From Brasilonema sp. CT11 (GTDB lineage Bacteria > Cyanobacteriota > Cyanobacteriia > Cyanobacteriales > Nostocaceae), in contig NZ_JABXYX010000010.1 of the NCBI RefSeq assembly GCF_017982655.1, positions 52,358 to 116,357 on the forward strand: DNA of 64,000 bases, given 5' to 3'. The notes below the pieces were generated by a model that was not told the DNA's origin, did not search any database, and was given only the letters and a program-made list of their open reading frames with translations. Position numbers and translations under genes: made by a program. Below, piece by piece: positions 28,491 to 37,141 of the stretch (positions within the stretch are counted from its first letter, which is position 1; each line of letters opens with the position of its first letter).

Positions 28491-28781
28491 ATGAATATTT
28501 ACGAGCTTTTGCAAGCAAAACGAGAAGAAATCCTCCGACGTGCTGCTAAATATGGAGCATACAACGTACGTATTTTTGGCTCTGTAGCACGCCGAGAGGC
28601 TGATGCAGACAGTGATGTTGATTTTCTGGTAGAAATGGAACCGGGACGAAGCCTTTTTGACTTAGGTGGATTGCTGATGGAGTTGCAAGAGTTATTGGAT
28701 CGTAATGTAGATGTAGTAACTGAAAAAGGATTACGACAGCGTATTCGGGAGCGGATTTTAACAGAGGCTGTTCCGTTATGA
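28491..28781 (+). CDS. MNT-type nucleotidyltransferase (HepT antitoxin family, MntA-like)
   Basis: 96 residues. The minimal nucleotidyltransferase motif [20 protein letters not shown] gives the G-S...D-x-D active site, with a further acidic residue expected in [10 protein letters not shown]. In known MntA/HepT pairs this enzyme AMPylates and neutralises the HEPN toxin HepT. Its stop codon overlaps an ATG (ATGA), exactly as in intact mnt-hepT operons, but the downstream gene ends after nine codons (see 28778-28807). Confidence 0.85.
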   Translation: MNIYELLQAKREEILRRAAKYGAYNVRIFGSVARREADADSDVDFLVEMEPGRSLFDLGGLLMELQELLDRNVDVVTEKGLRQRIRERILTEAVPL

Positions 28782-28807
28782 GAGACGATCACGAAAAGTT
28801 ACGGTGA
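28778..28807 (+). pseudogene. Truncated hepT remnant (nine codons)
   Basis: ATG overlapping the MNT stop by 4 bp, then MRDDHEKLR and a stop. The first residues resemble the usual MRDD.ERLRD start of HepT (DUF86) toxins. After this the sequence turns into a GCGTAGCG repeat, so the toxin appears to have been lost by insertion or deletion. Confidence 0.5.
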
Positions 28808-28831
28808 TTCACGCGGGAGCATGAAAGCTCT

Positions 28832-28863
28832 GTTTGCGTAGCGCCCCTTTTAGGGGCTAGGGG
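28832..28863. repeat. GCGTAGCG palindromic repeat
   Basis: GTTTGCGTAGCGCCCCTTTT followed by AGGGGCTAGGGG. It is nearly identical to the in-gene copy at 10212-10242 and lies at the point where hepT is lost. Confidence 0.75.
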
Positions 28864-28928
28864 CAGGCACGTAGTGCCAATCCCCGTGCTTTAGATCACA
28901 GATGAAAGGCGACGACGCATTGTCCCCC

Positions 28929-29004
28929 GAAATTGAGCCAGCCCTGTTTCTGGTTGATCTGTATTGCCAACGAGTTATTGATGTTAGAGGGCTGGCTCAA
29001 TTTC
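28929..29004. repeat. 17-bp perfect inverted repeat, 42-bp spacer
   Basis: Arms GAAATTGAGCCAGCCCT (28929-28945) and AGGGCTGGCTCAATTTC (28988-29004). Too widely spaced for a simple terminator; it resembles the ends of a miniature element. Confidence 0.7.
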
Positions 29005-29031
29005 TGCGTGTTAGACCGCCGTTGGGCAAAT

Positions 29032-29181
29032 TTATTTGCCGTCAATCTTCTTTTTTAGTGATCTAACCAAATCCCTCAATACGTCAGATTGGGTTCTTTG
29101 CTCTTGTTCACAGTACTTGAGTAGAACCTCTTTTTCATGTTCAGGAATCTGAAAAGTTATATAACTCTTAGGTTTTGGCAT
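29032..29181 (-). CDS. Ribbon-helix-helix small protein, copy 2
   Basis: 49 residues (SYITFQIPEHEKEVLLKYC...RTQSDVLRDLVRSLKKK). It has a predicted beta-strand then two helices, like the RHH protein at 21534-21668, with which it shares the RTQSDV core and RSL. It is divergent from a TnpB-type scar (29222-29640). An inverted TATACC/GGTATA pair lies just upstream of its start, a plausible autoregulatory operator. Likely a repressor associated with the element (inference). Confidence 0.65.
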   Translation of the reverse strand: MPKPKSYITFQIPEHEKEVLLKYCEQEQRTQSDVLRDLVRSLKKKIDGK

Positions 29182-29187
29182 TGACTT

Positions 29188-29208
29188 TATACCATAAAAT
29201 CGGGTATA
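29188..29208. promoter_or_regulatory. Candidate operator of the RHH gene
   Basis: TATACC (29188-29193) and GGTATA (29203-29208) form an inverted pair with a 9-bp spacer in the promoter region. A related GGTATAC word precedes the RHH copy 1 gene. Confidence 0.35.
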
Positions 29209-29221
29209 TTAATCGTAGCCG

Positions 29222-29640
29222 AGGTGAAACTCCTTTGTCATCGTGAAACGGTTAAGGCTTTGAGCTTGCTCAGTCTAAAGACACACTTTTAGTCATAAAT
29301 TTTAGGGGCGACGAGCAGCGAAAACTCGATAAACAGCTAAGATTTCTAGCGAAATCAAACCAGAAAACAAAACAATTTAGCAATTAAAGGTACCTTGGGG
29401 CGCAAGGAAACCTGGGAAAAGGGGAGAAACAGTTTCTAAGGCACTTCTCGCAAAGTACCAAAAGCCTGTGGAGATGAAGCCCTCTGGGGTTATTTAAGTT
29501 AGGCTCGAAACTTGGTTCTATTGAACGGGTTTTTGGTTTAAATATTGCTCGCAAGAGATAAAGAACTTTAAGGCGCGTCGATGAATCAGGAATCTCCCTG
29601 CCTTTAGGCGGGAGAAACGTCAAAAGTTTCCGCTCTTCAC
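29222..29640 (+). other. TnpB-type (IS200/IS605) element scar with omega-RNA-like right end
   Basis: No tnpB gene is present. One frame near 29450-29503 reads VPKACGDEALWGYLS then stop, like the C-terminal ACGDEA tail of cyanobacterial TnpB proteins. Downstream, GAATCAGGAATCTCCC and a hairpin (TCTCCCTGCC/GGCGGGAGA, 29594-29616) followed by a GTCAA end resemble the right end that forms the 3' part of the omega RNA. The divergent RHH gene is upstream. Call rests on recalled consensus, not alignment. Confidence 0.4.
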
Positions 29641-29665
29641 ACCATTCATTTGACATCCTGACAAT

Positions 29666-30409
29666 ATGGAAGATAATAACCCTCAGCGTAAAATGTCTGA
29701 AGAAGAACGTTTTCAATCAGACAGTTATTCCTACTTGGAACAGCCGGAAAATGCTACTCGCTATACACTACCAATTCATTTTCTAGAGGATGCTTTTAAA
29801 GAAAGGTCGTTCTCTTTGTTGGATCTGGGGTGTGGGAATGGAGCTTTGCTCAAATATCTGCCTTCTGAATGCGACTATGTTGGCGTAGATCACAGTGAAT
29901 ATGCCATTCAATACTGTTCAAACCTATACCCCAACCGAACCTTTGTGTGCGAAGACTTATGGGTATTTCTGCGTAAACTTGCTACAGAAAATAAAAAGTT
30001 TGATGCAGTGGTGCTATGCGGAATGATATATCACACAGTTGATAAGGAAAGCCAACAACACAAAAATGAGCAGGAAATTATTCAATTTTGTCTGGACAAG
30101 ATAATAAGCGACAAAGGATATCTGCTCATAATTATAGGACTTAATTATGGCAACCATCCAAATCATAGTCTGTTTGTTCGAGCGGAATGGCTACAAAAGT
30201 TAGTAGAACAAATGCTTGAAACTGCGAAGGCAAACATTGTTTACGAGAATCTGTGCCTACAGATCGGCTTGGAAAAAAAAATTGCACAGCAAAAAGTTAT
30301 TCCTGAGTGGTTTGTTCAGGATGCCTCTACTGACTATTCAAGTAAGTTCGTTGGAACATATTGGGCAAGTTGGACATTTATAGCCTCTCCCGCATGTGTG
30401 ACAGGTTAA
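29666..30409 (+). CDS. Class I SAM-dependent methyltransferase
   Basis: 247 residues. SLLDLGCGNGALLKYL (about residue 51-66) is the SAM-binding motif, CDYVGVDHSEYAI is motif II and FDAVVLCGMIYHTVD is the motif IV region. The N-terminus YSYLEQPENATRYTLPIHF is unlike common small-molecule methyltransferases; target unknown. It begins 26 bp after the transposon scar. Confidence 0.75.
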   Translation: MEDNNPQRKMSEEERFQSDSYSYLEQPENATRYTLPIHFLEDAFKERSFSLLDLGCGNGALLKYLPSECDYVGVDHSEYAIQYCSNLYPNRTFVCEDLWVFLRKLATENKKFDAVVLCGMIYHTVDKESQQHKNEQEIIQFCLDKIISDKGYLLIIIGLNYGNHPNHSLFVRAEWLQKLVEQMLETAKANIVYENLCLQIGLEKKIAQQKVIPEWFVQDASTDYSSKFVGTYWASWTFIASPACVTG

Positions 30410-30565
30410 GAAAATTGCTCGCAGAAATTATGGTTCACTAGTCAAAAACTCGCTTTGCTTAACCAGGTTTTTTGTATACGATTTGTTCTCTGGAAATTTA
30501 TCGCCTGAAGGAATGAGCAATAATCCTTTAAATGAAACTCCAGAGATGAGAAAAGTCTAAAAAAT

Positions 30566-32074
30566 ATGCAAAGGTTGACTGTTATCCGTTGGCTAGTTCT
30601 TGGTTTAAGCTGTCTATTTCTGCTTTGCGGTTGTAGTTTCACGAACGGTTCCACTGCTGGTAAAACACTTACTGTTGCCACAGAACCAACGTTTCCGCCT
30701 TTCGAGTTTCAATCTGCAACTGGTGAGTTGCAGGGTTTTGACATTGACTTGATGAATGCGATCGCGCAATCTGCTGGATTTCAAGTTAAATATAAAAATA
30801 TACCTTTTGATGGTATGATTCCAGCGTTGCAGGTGCAAACTGTAGATGCGGCAGTTGCGGCGATGGCAATTACTGCCCAACGAGTCAAGACGATTTCCTT
30901 CTCGCGCCCTTACTTCAAATCGGGCGTAGCGATCGCCACCCGCACAGACAATCAAAACATTACCAATTTAGACAGTCTTAAGAACAAGATTATTGGCGTG
31001 CAAATCGGGACGACTGGCGCACTCAAGGCTAAAAGTCTTCCTGGATCTGAAGTTCGCACTTTTAATGATTCACCCTTAACCCTTCAGGCATTACTCAATG
31101 GCAGTGTCGATGCCGTTCTTAATGATCGCGTCGTTATTTTATATGGTATAAAAAGCGGCAACCTTAAGGGACTCAAAGTGGTCGGCAGTCTGCTTACAGA
31201 AGAATTTTATGGCATTCCTACACCTAAAGGATCGCCCAACCTAGACCTGATTAACCAAGGTCTGGCAACGGTGCTAAAAAATGGCAGTTATACTAAAATT
31301 TACCAAAAGTGGTTTGGTACTCAGCCGCCACAACTTCCAGAAAAATCACCCATTGAAAACCAGACTAGCCAAAAAGGCGTATCCCAGCTATTTACCTCAC
31401 TAAGCATTATCTTGAAGTCAGTACCCGTTCTGCTGCGTGGGGCTTTGGTGACACTTGAACTCACAGCACTCTCGGTATTGCTGGGTATGATCGGGGGTTC
31501 ACTGATTGGGATTGTTCGCCTACAAGCATCTGTTCCTTTGCGCTGGATTGCTAGGGCGTATGTAGATTTTTTCCGGGGGACGCCGTTGCTGGTGCAGATT
31601 TTTATGATTTACTTTGGGTTGCCTGCTGTAGCCCAAAATTTTGGTTTCACCTTCAACTTAAATCGTCTGGCGGCAGCAGTGATCGCATTGAGTCTCAATA
31701 GCGCTGCCTACATTGCTGAAATTGTCCGCGCAGGCATCCAATCAATTGAGCCGGGGCAAACAGAAGCCTCCCAATCACTGGGCTTGAGTTCAGTGCAAAC
31801 GATGCGCTATGTGATCTTTCCTCAAGCCCAAAGGCGGATCTTGCCACCTCTGGGCAATCAGTTCATTAGCCTGCTAAAAGACACCAGCTTAGTCGCTGTC
31901 ATCGGGTTTGAAGAGTTGTTCCGCAAGGGGCAGCTGATTGTAGCGGAAAACTATCGCTCGTTTGAGATTTACGCCACTGTCGCCCTGGTTTATTTATTCC
32001 TGACGCTGCTTTCTTCCCAAGCATTTAGTCGCTGGGAGCGATCGCTTAATCCCGTTAAGAAAAAAAGAAATTAA
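30566..32074 (+). CDS. Fused amino-acid ABC transporter substrate-binding/permease protein
   Basis: 502 residues. The first 250 form a type 3 solute-binding domain after a lipoprotein signal (LFLLCGCSF, with Cys as lipid anchor): TVATEPTFPPFEF, FDIDLMNAIA and AMAITAQRVKTISFSRPY. After a linker, residues 280-490 form a HisM/GlnP-type permease (ALVTLELTALSVLLGMIGG, DFFRGTPLLVQI, the EAA loop EASQSLGLSSVQTMRYVIFP). Binding protein and channel are thus tethered. The ATPase is not adjacent and must be encoded elsewhere. Likely polar amino acid uptake. Confidence 0.9.
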   Translation: MQRLTVIRWLVLGLSCLFLLCGCSFTNGSTAGKTLTVATEPTFPPFEFQSATGELQGFDIDLMNAIAQSAGFQVKYKNIPFDGMIPALQVQTVDAAVAAMAITAQRVKTISFSRPYFKSGVAIATRTDNQNITNLDSLKNKIIGVQIGTTGALKAKSLPGSEVRTFNDSPLTLQALLNGSVDAVLNDRVVILYGIKSGNLKGLKVVGSLLTEEFYGIPTPKGSPNLDLINQGLATVLKNGSYTKIYQKWFGTQPPQLPEKSPIENQTSQKGVSQLFTSLSIILKSVPVLLRGALVTLELTALSVLLGMIGGSLIGIVRLQASVPLRWIARAYVDFFRGTPLLVQIFMIYFGLPAVAQNFGFTFNLNRLAAAVIALSLNSAAYIAEIVRAGIQSIEPGQTEASQSLGLSSVQTMRYVIFPQAQRRILPPLGNQFISLLKDTSLVAVIGFEELFRKGQLIVAENYRSFEIYATVALVYLFLTLLSSQAFSRWERSLNPVKKKRN

Positions 32075-32205
32075 TGCTTCTTGACTGGATAATGGTATTG
32101 CCAGAGGAGTTTGTACGTAGTTTTAAACAAGAATTGAGAAGTGACGAGGAGGCATATAGAATGTGTTACGTGACAAGTATTGAGCGCTTGGCAAAAGTTA
32201 CGTGA
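32074..32205 (+). pseudogene. Remnant of an Rpn-family (PD-(D/E)XK recombination-promoting nuclease/transposase-like) gene
   Basis: A 43-codon ORF whose middle reads LPEEFVRSFKQELRSDEEAY and RMCYVTSIERLAKV. This resembles the C-terminal tail of cyanobacterial Rpn/DUF4351 proteins (LPEEL...YVTSIERLG). No catalytic core remains. The ATG overlaps the stop of the preceding transporter gene. Confidence 0.45.
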
Positions 32206-32240
32206 TATCATTAGAAGCTGTGCATCGCAAGCAAACAATT

Positions 32241-32456
32241 ATGTTACCTGTTAATAAAAATATTGTAACTGATGAAGCAATGCGTCCCATTGCAGTATTG
32301 ATTGACTATCAAGACTGGCAGAAAATTGAGCAAATATTGGAAGCTTATCAAGCTGAACAAAAAGAAGAGTTTAATTTAAACAAGTATGCTGGTGTGATTA
32401 AACTCACTCAAGACCCTTTGGAGTATCAACAGCAAATGAGGGATGAGTGGAGTTGA
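32241..32456 (+). CDS. Small antitoxin-like protein
   Basis: 71 residues from the ATG at 32241; an in-frame GTG at 32202 is possible. RPIAVLIDYQDWQKIEQIL resembles the central segment of Phd/YefM-type antitoxins (a block that positions a strand and helix). No matching toxin follows; the next gene is hicB, 30 bp away. It may be a solitary antitoxin. Confidence 0.55.
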   Translation: MLPVNKNIVTDEAMRPIAVLIDYQDWQKIEQILEAYQAEQKEEFNLNKYAGVIKLTQDPLEYQQQMRDEWS

Positions 32457-32486
32457 CACAAACTTTAATTTTGTAGGACACAAATT

Positions 32487-32729
32487 ATGTTGACGAAATA
32501 CATACAAACTGCTCTATTGAAAGCAAAATATAAGATTTTGTCAGATGATGGCACCTTTTATGGAGAAATTCCTGAATTCCAAGGTGTCTGGGCTAATGCA
32601 GATTCTTTGGAAGCTTGTAGAGAAGAATTAGTAGAAGTTTTGGAAGAGTGGATTTTATTACGAGTTTCTCGTCATCTGCCATTACCCGTAGTTGATGGCA
32701 TTGAACTGTCAATCAAAAAAGTAGCATAA
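32487..32729 (+). CDS. hicB: HicB-like antitoxin
   Basis: 80 residues. YKILSDDGTFYGEIPEFQGVWANADSLEACREEL is split between the RNase-H-like fold strands of HicB: substrate-like DGTFYGEIP and the conserved ANADSLEACREEL region. It is immediately followed by hicA, whose ATG shares one base with the hicB stop (TAATG). In this order (B before A) it is the reverse of the classical E. coli hicAB, but common in cyanobacteria. Confidence 0.85.
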   Translation: MLTKYIQTALLKAKYKILSDDGTFYGEIPEFQGVWANADSLEACREELVEVLEEWILLRVSRHLPLPVVDGIELSIKKVA

Positions 32730-32947
32730 TGCCCTCTTTGGGACTTATCAAGCGTCCAGACTTAATCCGGTATTTGAGGCAATTAGGATTTGAAGGACCA
32801 TATTCTGGGAGCAAGCATCAGTATATGATCAAAGATGATATCACAGTGCGAATACCAAATCCTCACAAAAGTGACATTGGCAAAGGGCTTTTGGCTGAAA
32901 TATTGCGACAAGCTGGAATTGAGAAAGATCAGTGGGAACAGTTGTGA
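32729..32947 (+). CDS. hicA: HicA mRNA-interferase toxin
   Basis: 72 residues. The dsRBD-like fold of HicA is visible: LIKRPDLIRYLRQLGFE, then GSKHQYMIKDD with the catalytic His, and VRIPNPHKSDIGKGLLAEIL, followed by AGI. It would cleave mRNA; HicB neutralises it. Overlapping start with hicB supports translational coupling. Confidence 0.9.
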   Translation: MPSLGLIKRPDLIRYLRQLGFEGPYSGSKHQYMIKDDITVRIPNPHKSDIGKGLLAEILRQAGIEKDQWEQL

Positions 32948-32986
32948 TGTTTAAGGGGCGATCGCTCACTTTCTTCAAAGATCGCC

Positions 32987-35311
32987 TCACCCCTGTCGTT
33001 TCTCAATCTCCGCGATAGGTAAAAGCAACGTCTCCTCAATTTCTTGTCTGACTTCGCGGCTGATATAACAATCGCTATTCAAGGAATCTACTAGTAGCTT
33101 ATTGGCATCGTAATACTGTTGCAACAGTTCTTTTTGGTTATCGCTAAACTGCCAGTCATGCCCAATATTGCGATGTTTAATCATCATGGTTCTCAGTTGT
33201 TCAATCCAGACTTTACCTTTAATTTGCCACCACTCCTTAAATTCTCTTTGAAAAGGATCAGGCAGTTGACACTTGAGGTCTTCTATCTGGTACCGTAACT
33301 CATGATCTAGCTCAATAACAGTATCAATGTCATAAAGAAGATAAAGAGCTTGAGTACGGGTATGAGCACGACCAAAGTTATAATCAATCATGACAGCATC
33401 ATCAATCACTCGCTTAAGAACAATCTCAACTTCTAATTTCGATGATAACTTAAACCCTGTATCAAAAGTGTTAGCAAAAATTTTAGCAACAGAACTAGCA
33501 GATTTAGGCTTAATTTTTGGAAGATTAAACAGGAAGTAAAAAGCTCGAACGGCAACTGGTTTATAAGGTAAATTCTCTGAAAGAGACTTGTGATTGTTCC
33601 AGGTAATAAACTCCTGCAACTTCTCATCCGAAGCAACCAACACATCAACCTTCTGCTTCATCAACACCACCAAATCATTAGCCTTCCTCATCATCCCAGC
33701 AGTGAGCAAAAACACCTCTCTCCACCGCTTATCCGTAATATGCTCCACCAAACTTTCCCAAGCAGAATTAGCCACAATTTCCCTAGCAGCAAAATACTCT
33801 TGAAACGTCAGATGTGAAAACGAATAAATTCCCTTTGCCCGTTCCACCAGTAGCCCATGCTGCGCTTCAAGCGACTTCAAAACAGCTTCGCTGTCCAGTT
33901 CTAATTCCTTTGGCTCAGTACGAGCATCGCGTAAGTTGCGAATAAAATCAGCAATGTATGCCTCAACAGTTTTTTGCTTAAAGAAATAGTCCTTCTGCTC
34001 AAATGTAGTCAGGGCAATTTGACTTAGCAAGTCTTCCTTGCGTTGTAAAGACAGGTTTTTATAAACTTGATCCCGCTCAATGTTGCGTTTGGCATCCCAT
34101 TTTTTCAGTAACACATCCAACCCTTCCTTATAAAGTTCAGAACGATTTGCCGAAAAATTTCCAGCTTCGCCAAAAACCAAACAAAGAAGAGTCAGCAGCA
34201 AGGGATTAGTTGCTAGTTCTTGAATTGGTTTATTCTCCTTGAGTTTTTGAATGAAGCTTTTACCTTTGACTGCATCACTCAACCGAAACCAGTTTTGAGC
34301 AAAGATAGCGATTTGTTCCTCATCAAAATCTGCTACTTCCACTTCGGTGAACCGTTCAAAGGTGTATTCCTTGGAAGCAATGCGACAGGTGATGACAAAC
34401 TGATTGGTGTGAAACTGATCGGAAACCTCTAAAATTTGCTTTAATACCCGCTTTGTATCTTCTTCCCGGACTTCATCCAAGCCATCTAGCAATATCAATG
34501 CTTTACCTTGTCTCAAAAGTTTCTCTGCTTTCAGGTTGGTGTCACTCACCCCGCAAACCGACAACTGTTGAGCAATATATTCCAGAACATCTGGCTGTTT
34601 GGATGCTTCTGCAAAATCCTTGAGGGTGATAAACAAAGGAACTCGGTTTCCCTGAAACTGCCCTTCGATGCACTGCATCGCCAAATACTTCAAAAATGTG
34701 GTTTTACCCGCTCCTGGTTTACCCAACACCATTAGTTTGCTGTAACGTTGTACCGCTTCCAGTCCTGGTACTCGCTTCTCAGTCACGCGGCTAAGTCCAA
34801 AACGATCTAATTCCTCTGGATCACAGTTTTGTATTAATTCAGCAATTTCCAATCGCCTGCGTCCGGTGATTTTCTCCAAAATATTGACGCTGGTGTAGAT
34901 ACCTCGTTCTCCAGTCAACTCAATCGGTTGAGTCATGTCCAGCACGCGCATGGTTCCACAGCGTTCTTTGATGTTGGGTTTGACCTGTTTGCGGATTTCT
35001 TGAACTAGGGTATCAATATCATTGTCTGAAACATCAGTAGTTAAGCGACCAGAGGGTTGCTGCTGCGCGTATCTTTTGCTCAAGTACTCCCGCAGGCGGT
35101 TTTCTTTAATAGGACCACTGCAACTAATGCTGAACTTCTTGTATATTCCTGTTAGGCAGCTACCGAGATTGCTATCGGAGATGTTAAGCGCTTGAGTGAC
35201 TTCGACTCGATTCTTACCACGACCAAATATTTCCAGAAAAACTTCCTTTTCTCGTTGCGACAATTCACTATATAGCTCCAGTTGTGTGAGGAAGCTTTCT
35301 GGTAACGACAT
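32987..35311 (-). CDS. NACHT (NLR-like) NTPase with N-terminal helix-turn-helix
   Basis: 774 residues. The N-terminal 75 residues (LSQREKEVFLEIFGRGKNR...ALNISDSNLGSCL) resemble a LuxR/vWA-MoxR-associated HTH. A cyanobacterial linker follows (about 95-190). NACHT domain: Walker A GKPGAGKTT (about 197-205), Walker B ALILLDGLDE (271-280), then sensor CRIASKEY and the helical NACHT-associated C-terminus, including FSHLTFQEYFAARE near residue 500. Family knowledge: bacterial NACHT proteins include anti-phage NLR-like proteins; this one has no recognised nuclease or protease effector. A role in immunity is inference. Confidence 0.85.
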   Translation of the reverse strand: MSLPESFLTQLELYSELSQREKEVFLEIFGRGKNRVEVTQALNISDSNLGSCLTGIYKKFSISCSGPIKENRLREYLSKRYAQQQPSGRLTTDVSDNDIDTLVQEIRKQVKPNIKERCGTMRVLDMTQPIELTGERGIYTSVNILEKITGRRRLEIAELIQNCDPEELDRFGLSRVTEKRVPGLEAVQRYSKLMVLGKPGAGKTTFLKYLAMQCIEGQFQGNRVPLFITLKDFAEASKQPDVLEYIAQQLSVCGVSDTNLKAEKLLRQGKALILLDGLDEVREEDTKRVLKQILEVSDQFHTNQFVITCRIASKEYTFERFTEVEVADFDEEQIAIFAQNWFRLSDAVKGKSFIQKLKENKPIQELATNPLLLTLLCLVFGEAGNFSANRSELYKEGLDVLLKKWDAKRNIERDQVYKNLSLQRKEDLLSQIALTTFEQKDYFFKQKTVEAYIADFIRNLRDARTEPKELELDSEAVLKSLEAQHGLLVERAKGIYSFSHLTFQEYFAAREIVANSAWESLVEHITDKRWREVFLLTAGMMRKANDLVVLMKQKVDVLVASDEKLQEFITWNNHKSLSENLPYKPVAVRAFYFLFNLPKIKPKSASSVAKIFANTFDTGFKLSSKLEVEIVLKRVIDDAVMIDYNFGRAHTRTQALYLLYDIDTVIELDHELRYQIEDLKCQLPDPFQREFKEWWQIKGKVWIEQLRTMMIKHRNIGHDWQFSDNQKELLQQYYDANKLLVDSLNSDCYISREVRQEIEETLLLPIAEIEKRQG

Positions 35312-35479
35312 ATACTTTGCCTGAAATCACTTAAAATTCAGTTTAGCCAAAGTTTTCGGAAAATTTCTTGCAAATCAGTATATATCAGGACAAGTCAAGC
35401 TAAGTCACTGCAAGTCAAATAAATAACTACTAATGAAAATTGCGACAGTAAACTCAGTCAAATAACTGAGGCGATCGTA

Positions 35480-35698
35480 ATGCTGGAAACAATTATTAAT
35501 AAATCTGTTGAAATTATTCTTGGTTTGTTACTAAAGAAGTTTGGGGAATGGCTGCTAAATGAGCGCAACCTCAAACTCCTTAACCACTTGCTGAAAAAGC
35601 AGATTCTCTTACTCTACTTTCATTGGGTTTTACTCAAAACACCGCAAGAATCTTTACCTAAGCAACCACAACAACATAATATCCACATAAGTGAGTAG
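35480..35698 (+). CDS. Small hypothetical protein
   Basis: 72 residues. It begins with a hydrophobic amphipathic helix (SVEIILGLLLKKFGEWLL) and a basic middle. I see no family. It lies between the divergent NACHT gene and the hybrid kinase, and could be a truncated N-terminus of a larger protein. Low confidence. Confidence 0.35.
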   Translation: MLETIINKSVEIILGLLLKKFGEWLLNERNLKLLNHLLKKQILLLYFHWVLLKTPQESLPKQPQQHNIHISE

Positions 35699-35772
35699 TA
35701 TTGGTTAAGGGGAAAATAGCAAAGGCTGAAGCTATTTTCTTTGTTGTGGAATGAGCGTTTATTCTATGCTGT

Positions 35773-36870
35773 ATGTCTAAATCTTCTAACTCTGACAAGA
35801 TTTTGGTTGTAGATGATTCTCCTGATAATGTATTTTTGGTGAAAACCATTTTGCAGGAAGAAGGCTACACGGTTAGCACGGCTGTGAATGGTGCTTCAGC
35901 ATTAGCACAACTTGAAATATCGACTTGTGATTTAGTGTTGCTGGATCTGATGATGCCGGGAATGGATGGTTATGAAGTTACTAAGCGTATTCGGCAAAAT
36001 ATGACTTTGCCATTTATCCCAATTTTGCTGATTACCGCACATGACTCACCTAATGTTGCTCATGGATTAGATTTGGGTGCAGATGATTTTATCCGCAAGC
36101 CTGTGACTGTGGATGAATTGTTGGCACGGGTGCGATCGCTTATCCGTCTCAAGCACAGTATAGATGAACGCGATGAAATTGGCCGTCTACGTCAAGATTT
36201 TGCCTCTCGCCTCACCCACGACTTACGCACACCCTTGGTAGCAGCAGATCGAATGCTGTTGCTGTTTCAGCAGGGTGCTTTAGGACAACTGTCACCGCAA
36301 ATGCAGGAAGTGATAGAGATCATGGCTCGCAGTAACAGCAATTTGCTAGCTATGGTAAACACCTTACTGGAAGTTTATCGTTTTGAAGCAGGTCGCAAAA
36401 CTCTAGCGTTTCAACCAGTTAATCTCAGCCAGTTACTACAAGAAGTTTCACAAGAATTGAGTCCTTTAGCCGACCAAAAGCACCTTGCAGTCAATCTAGA
36501 TTTAGGTGAGGACTCAGGGACTAGTAAAGTTATGGGCGATCGCCTGGAACTACACAGGCTATTCACCAACCTTATAGGTAACGCTGTCAAATTTACTGAC
36601 ACCGGCGAAATAACCATCCGCATCACTCCAGCGACTTCTTCAGATAATTGCATAAAAGTTGAAATCGCAGATACAGGTCGAGGTATTTCTCCTGAAGAAC
36701 AACTTACTTTATTTGAACGATTTCGCCAAGGAAGTCATAATCATTCTGGTAGTGGCTTAGGACTGTATCTTTCTCGACGAATTGTCGAAGCACATCAAGG
36801 CACGATTCTCGTGAATTCAGAAGTCGGCAAAGGGAGTGTATTCATTGTAAATTTGCCAATTAAACAGTAA
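35773..36870 (+). CDS. Hybrid response regulator-histidine kinase
   Basis: 365 residues. REC domain (about 8-125): ILVVDDSPDN, phospho-Asp in LVLLDLMMPGMDG and Lys in IRKPVT. Histidine kinase: H-box FASRLTHDLRTPL, N-box LHRLFTNLIGNAVKFTD, G1 VEIADTGRGISPEE and G2 GSGLGLYLSRRIVEAH. All phosphotransfer residues are present. No sensory or membrane domain, so it is a soluble signalling node with input through the N-terminal REC. ATG at 35773. Confidence 0.9.
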   Translation: MSKSSNSDKILVVDDSPDNVFLVKTILQEEGYTVSTAVNGASALAQLEISTCDLVLLDLMMPGMDGYEVTKRIRQNMTLPFIPILLITAHDSPNVAHGLDLGADDFIRKPVTVDELLARVRSLIRLKHSIDERDEIGRLRQDFASRLTHDLRTPLVAADRMLLLFQQGALGQLSPQMQEVIEIMARSNSNLLAMVNTLLEVYRFEAGRKTLAFQPVNLSQLLQEVSQELSPLADQKHLAVNLDLGEDSGTSKVMGDRLELHRLFTNLIGNAVKFTDTGEITIRITPATSSDNCIKVEIADTGRGISPEEQLTLFERFRQGSHNHSGSGLGLYLSRRIVEAHQGTILVNSEVGKGSVFIVNLPIKQ

Positions 36871-36894
36871 TCATATAAAATCTGAGTTATTTTA

Positions 36895-37020
36895 ACCTCT
36901 ATCCCCTCTCCTTAATAAGGAGAGCAAGTGCGTTGCGGGGGTTCCCCCCGTTGTAGCACCTGGCGTGAGGGGTGCCCGATAGCGTAGCGTGCCGTTAGGC
37001 ATAGGGCGGGGTGAGGTGAG
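36895..37020. repeat. Dispersed GC-rich repeat
   Basis: Contains AAGTGCGTTGCGGGGGTTCC, CACCTGGCGTGAGGGGTGCC and AGCGTAGCGTGCCG. Related to the repeats at 26518-26650 and 42499-42600. Confidence 0.65.
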
Positions 37021-37141
37021 ACGTATGAATGCAACGCGCGTATTAATAAAAATTTAGTATTAGTTTAAGATATAAAAAAGCTTTCTCCTGACTTAGAATT
37101 ACTGAACAATTGATGAAATTGAGCTAACGAGGACAAAAACA

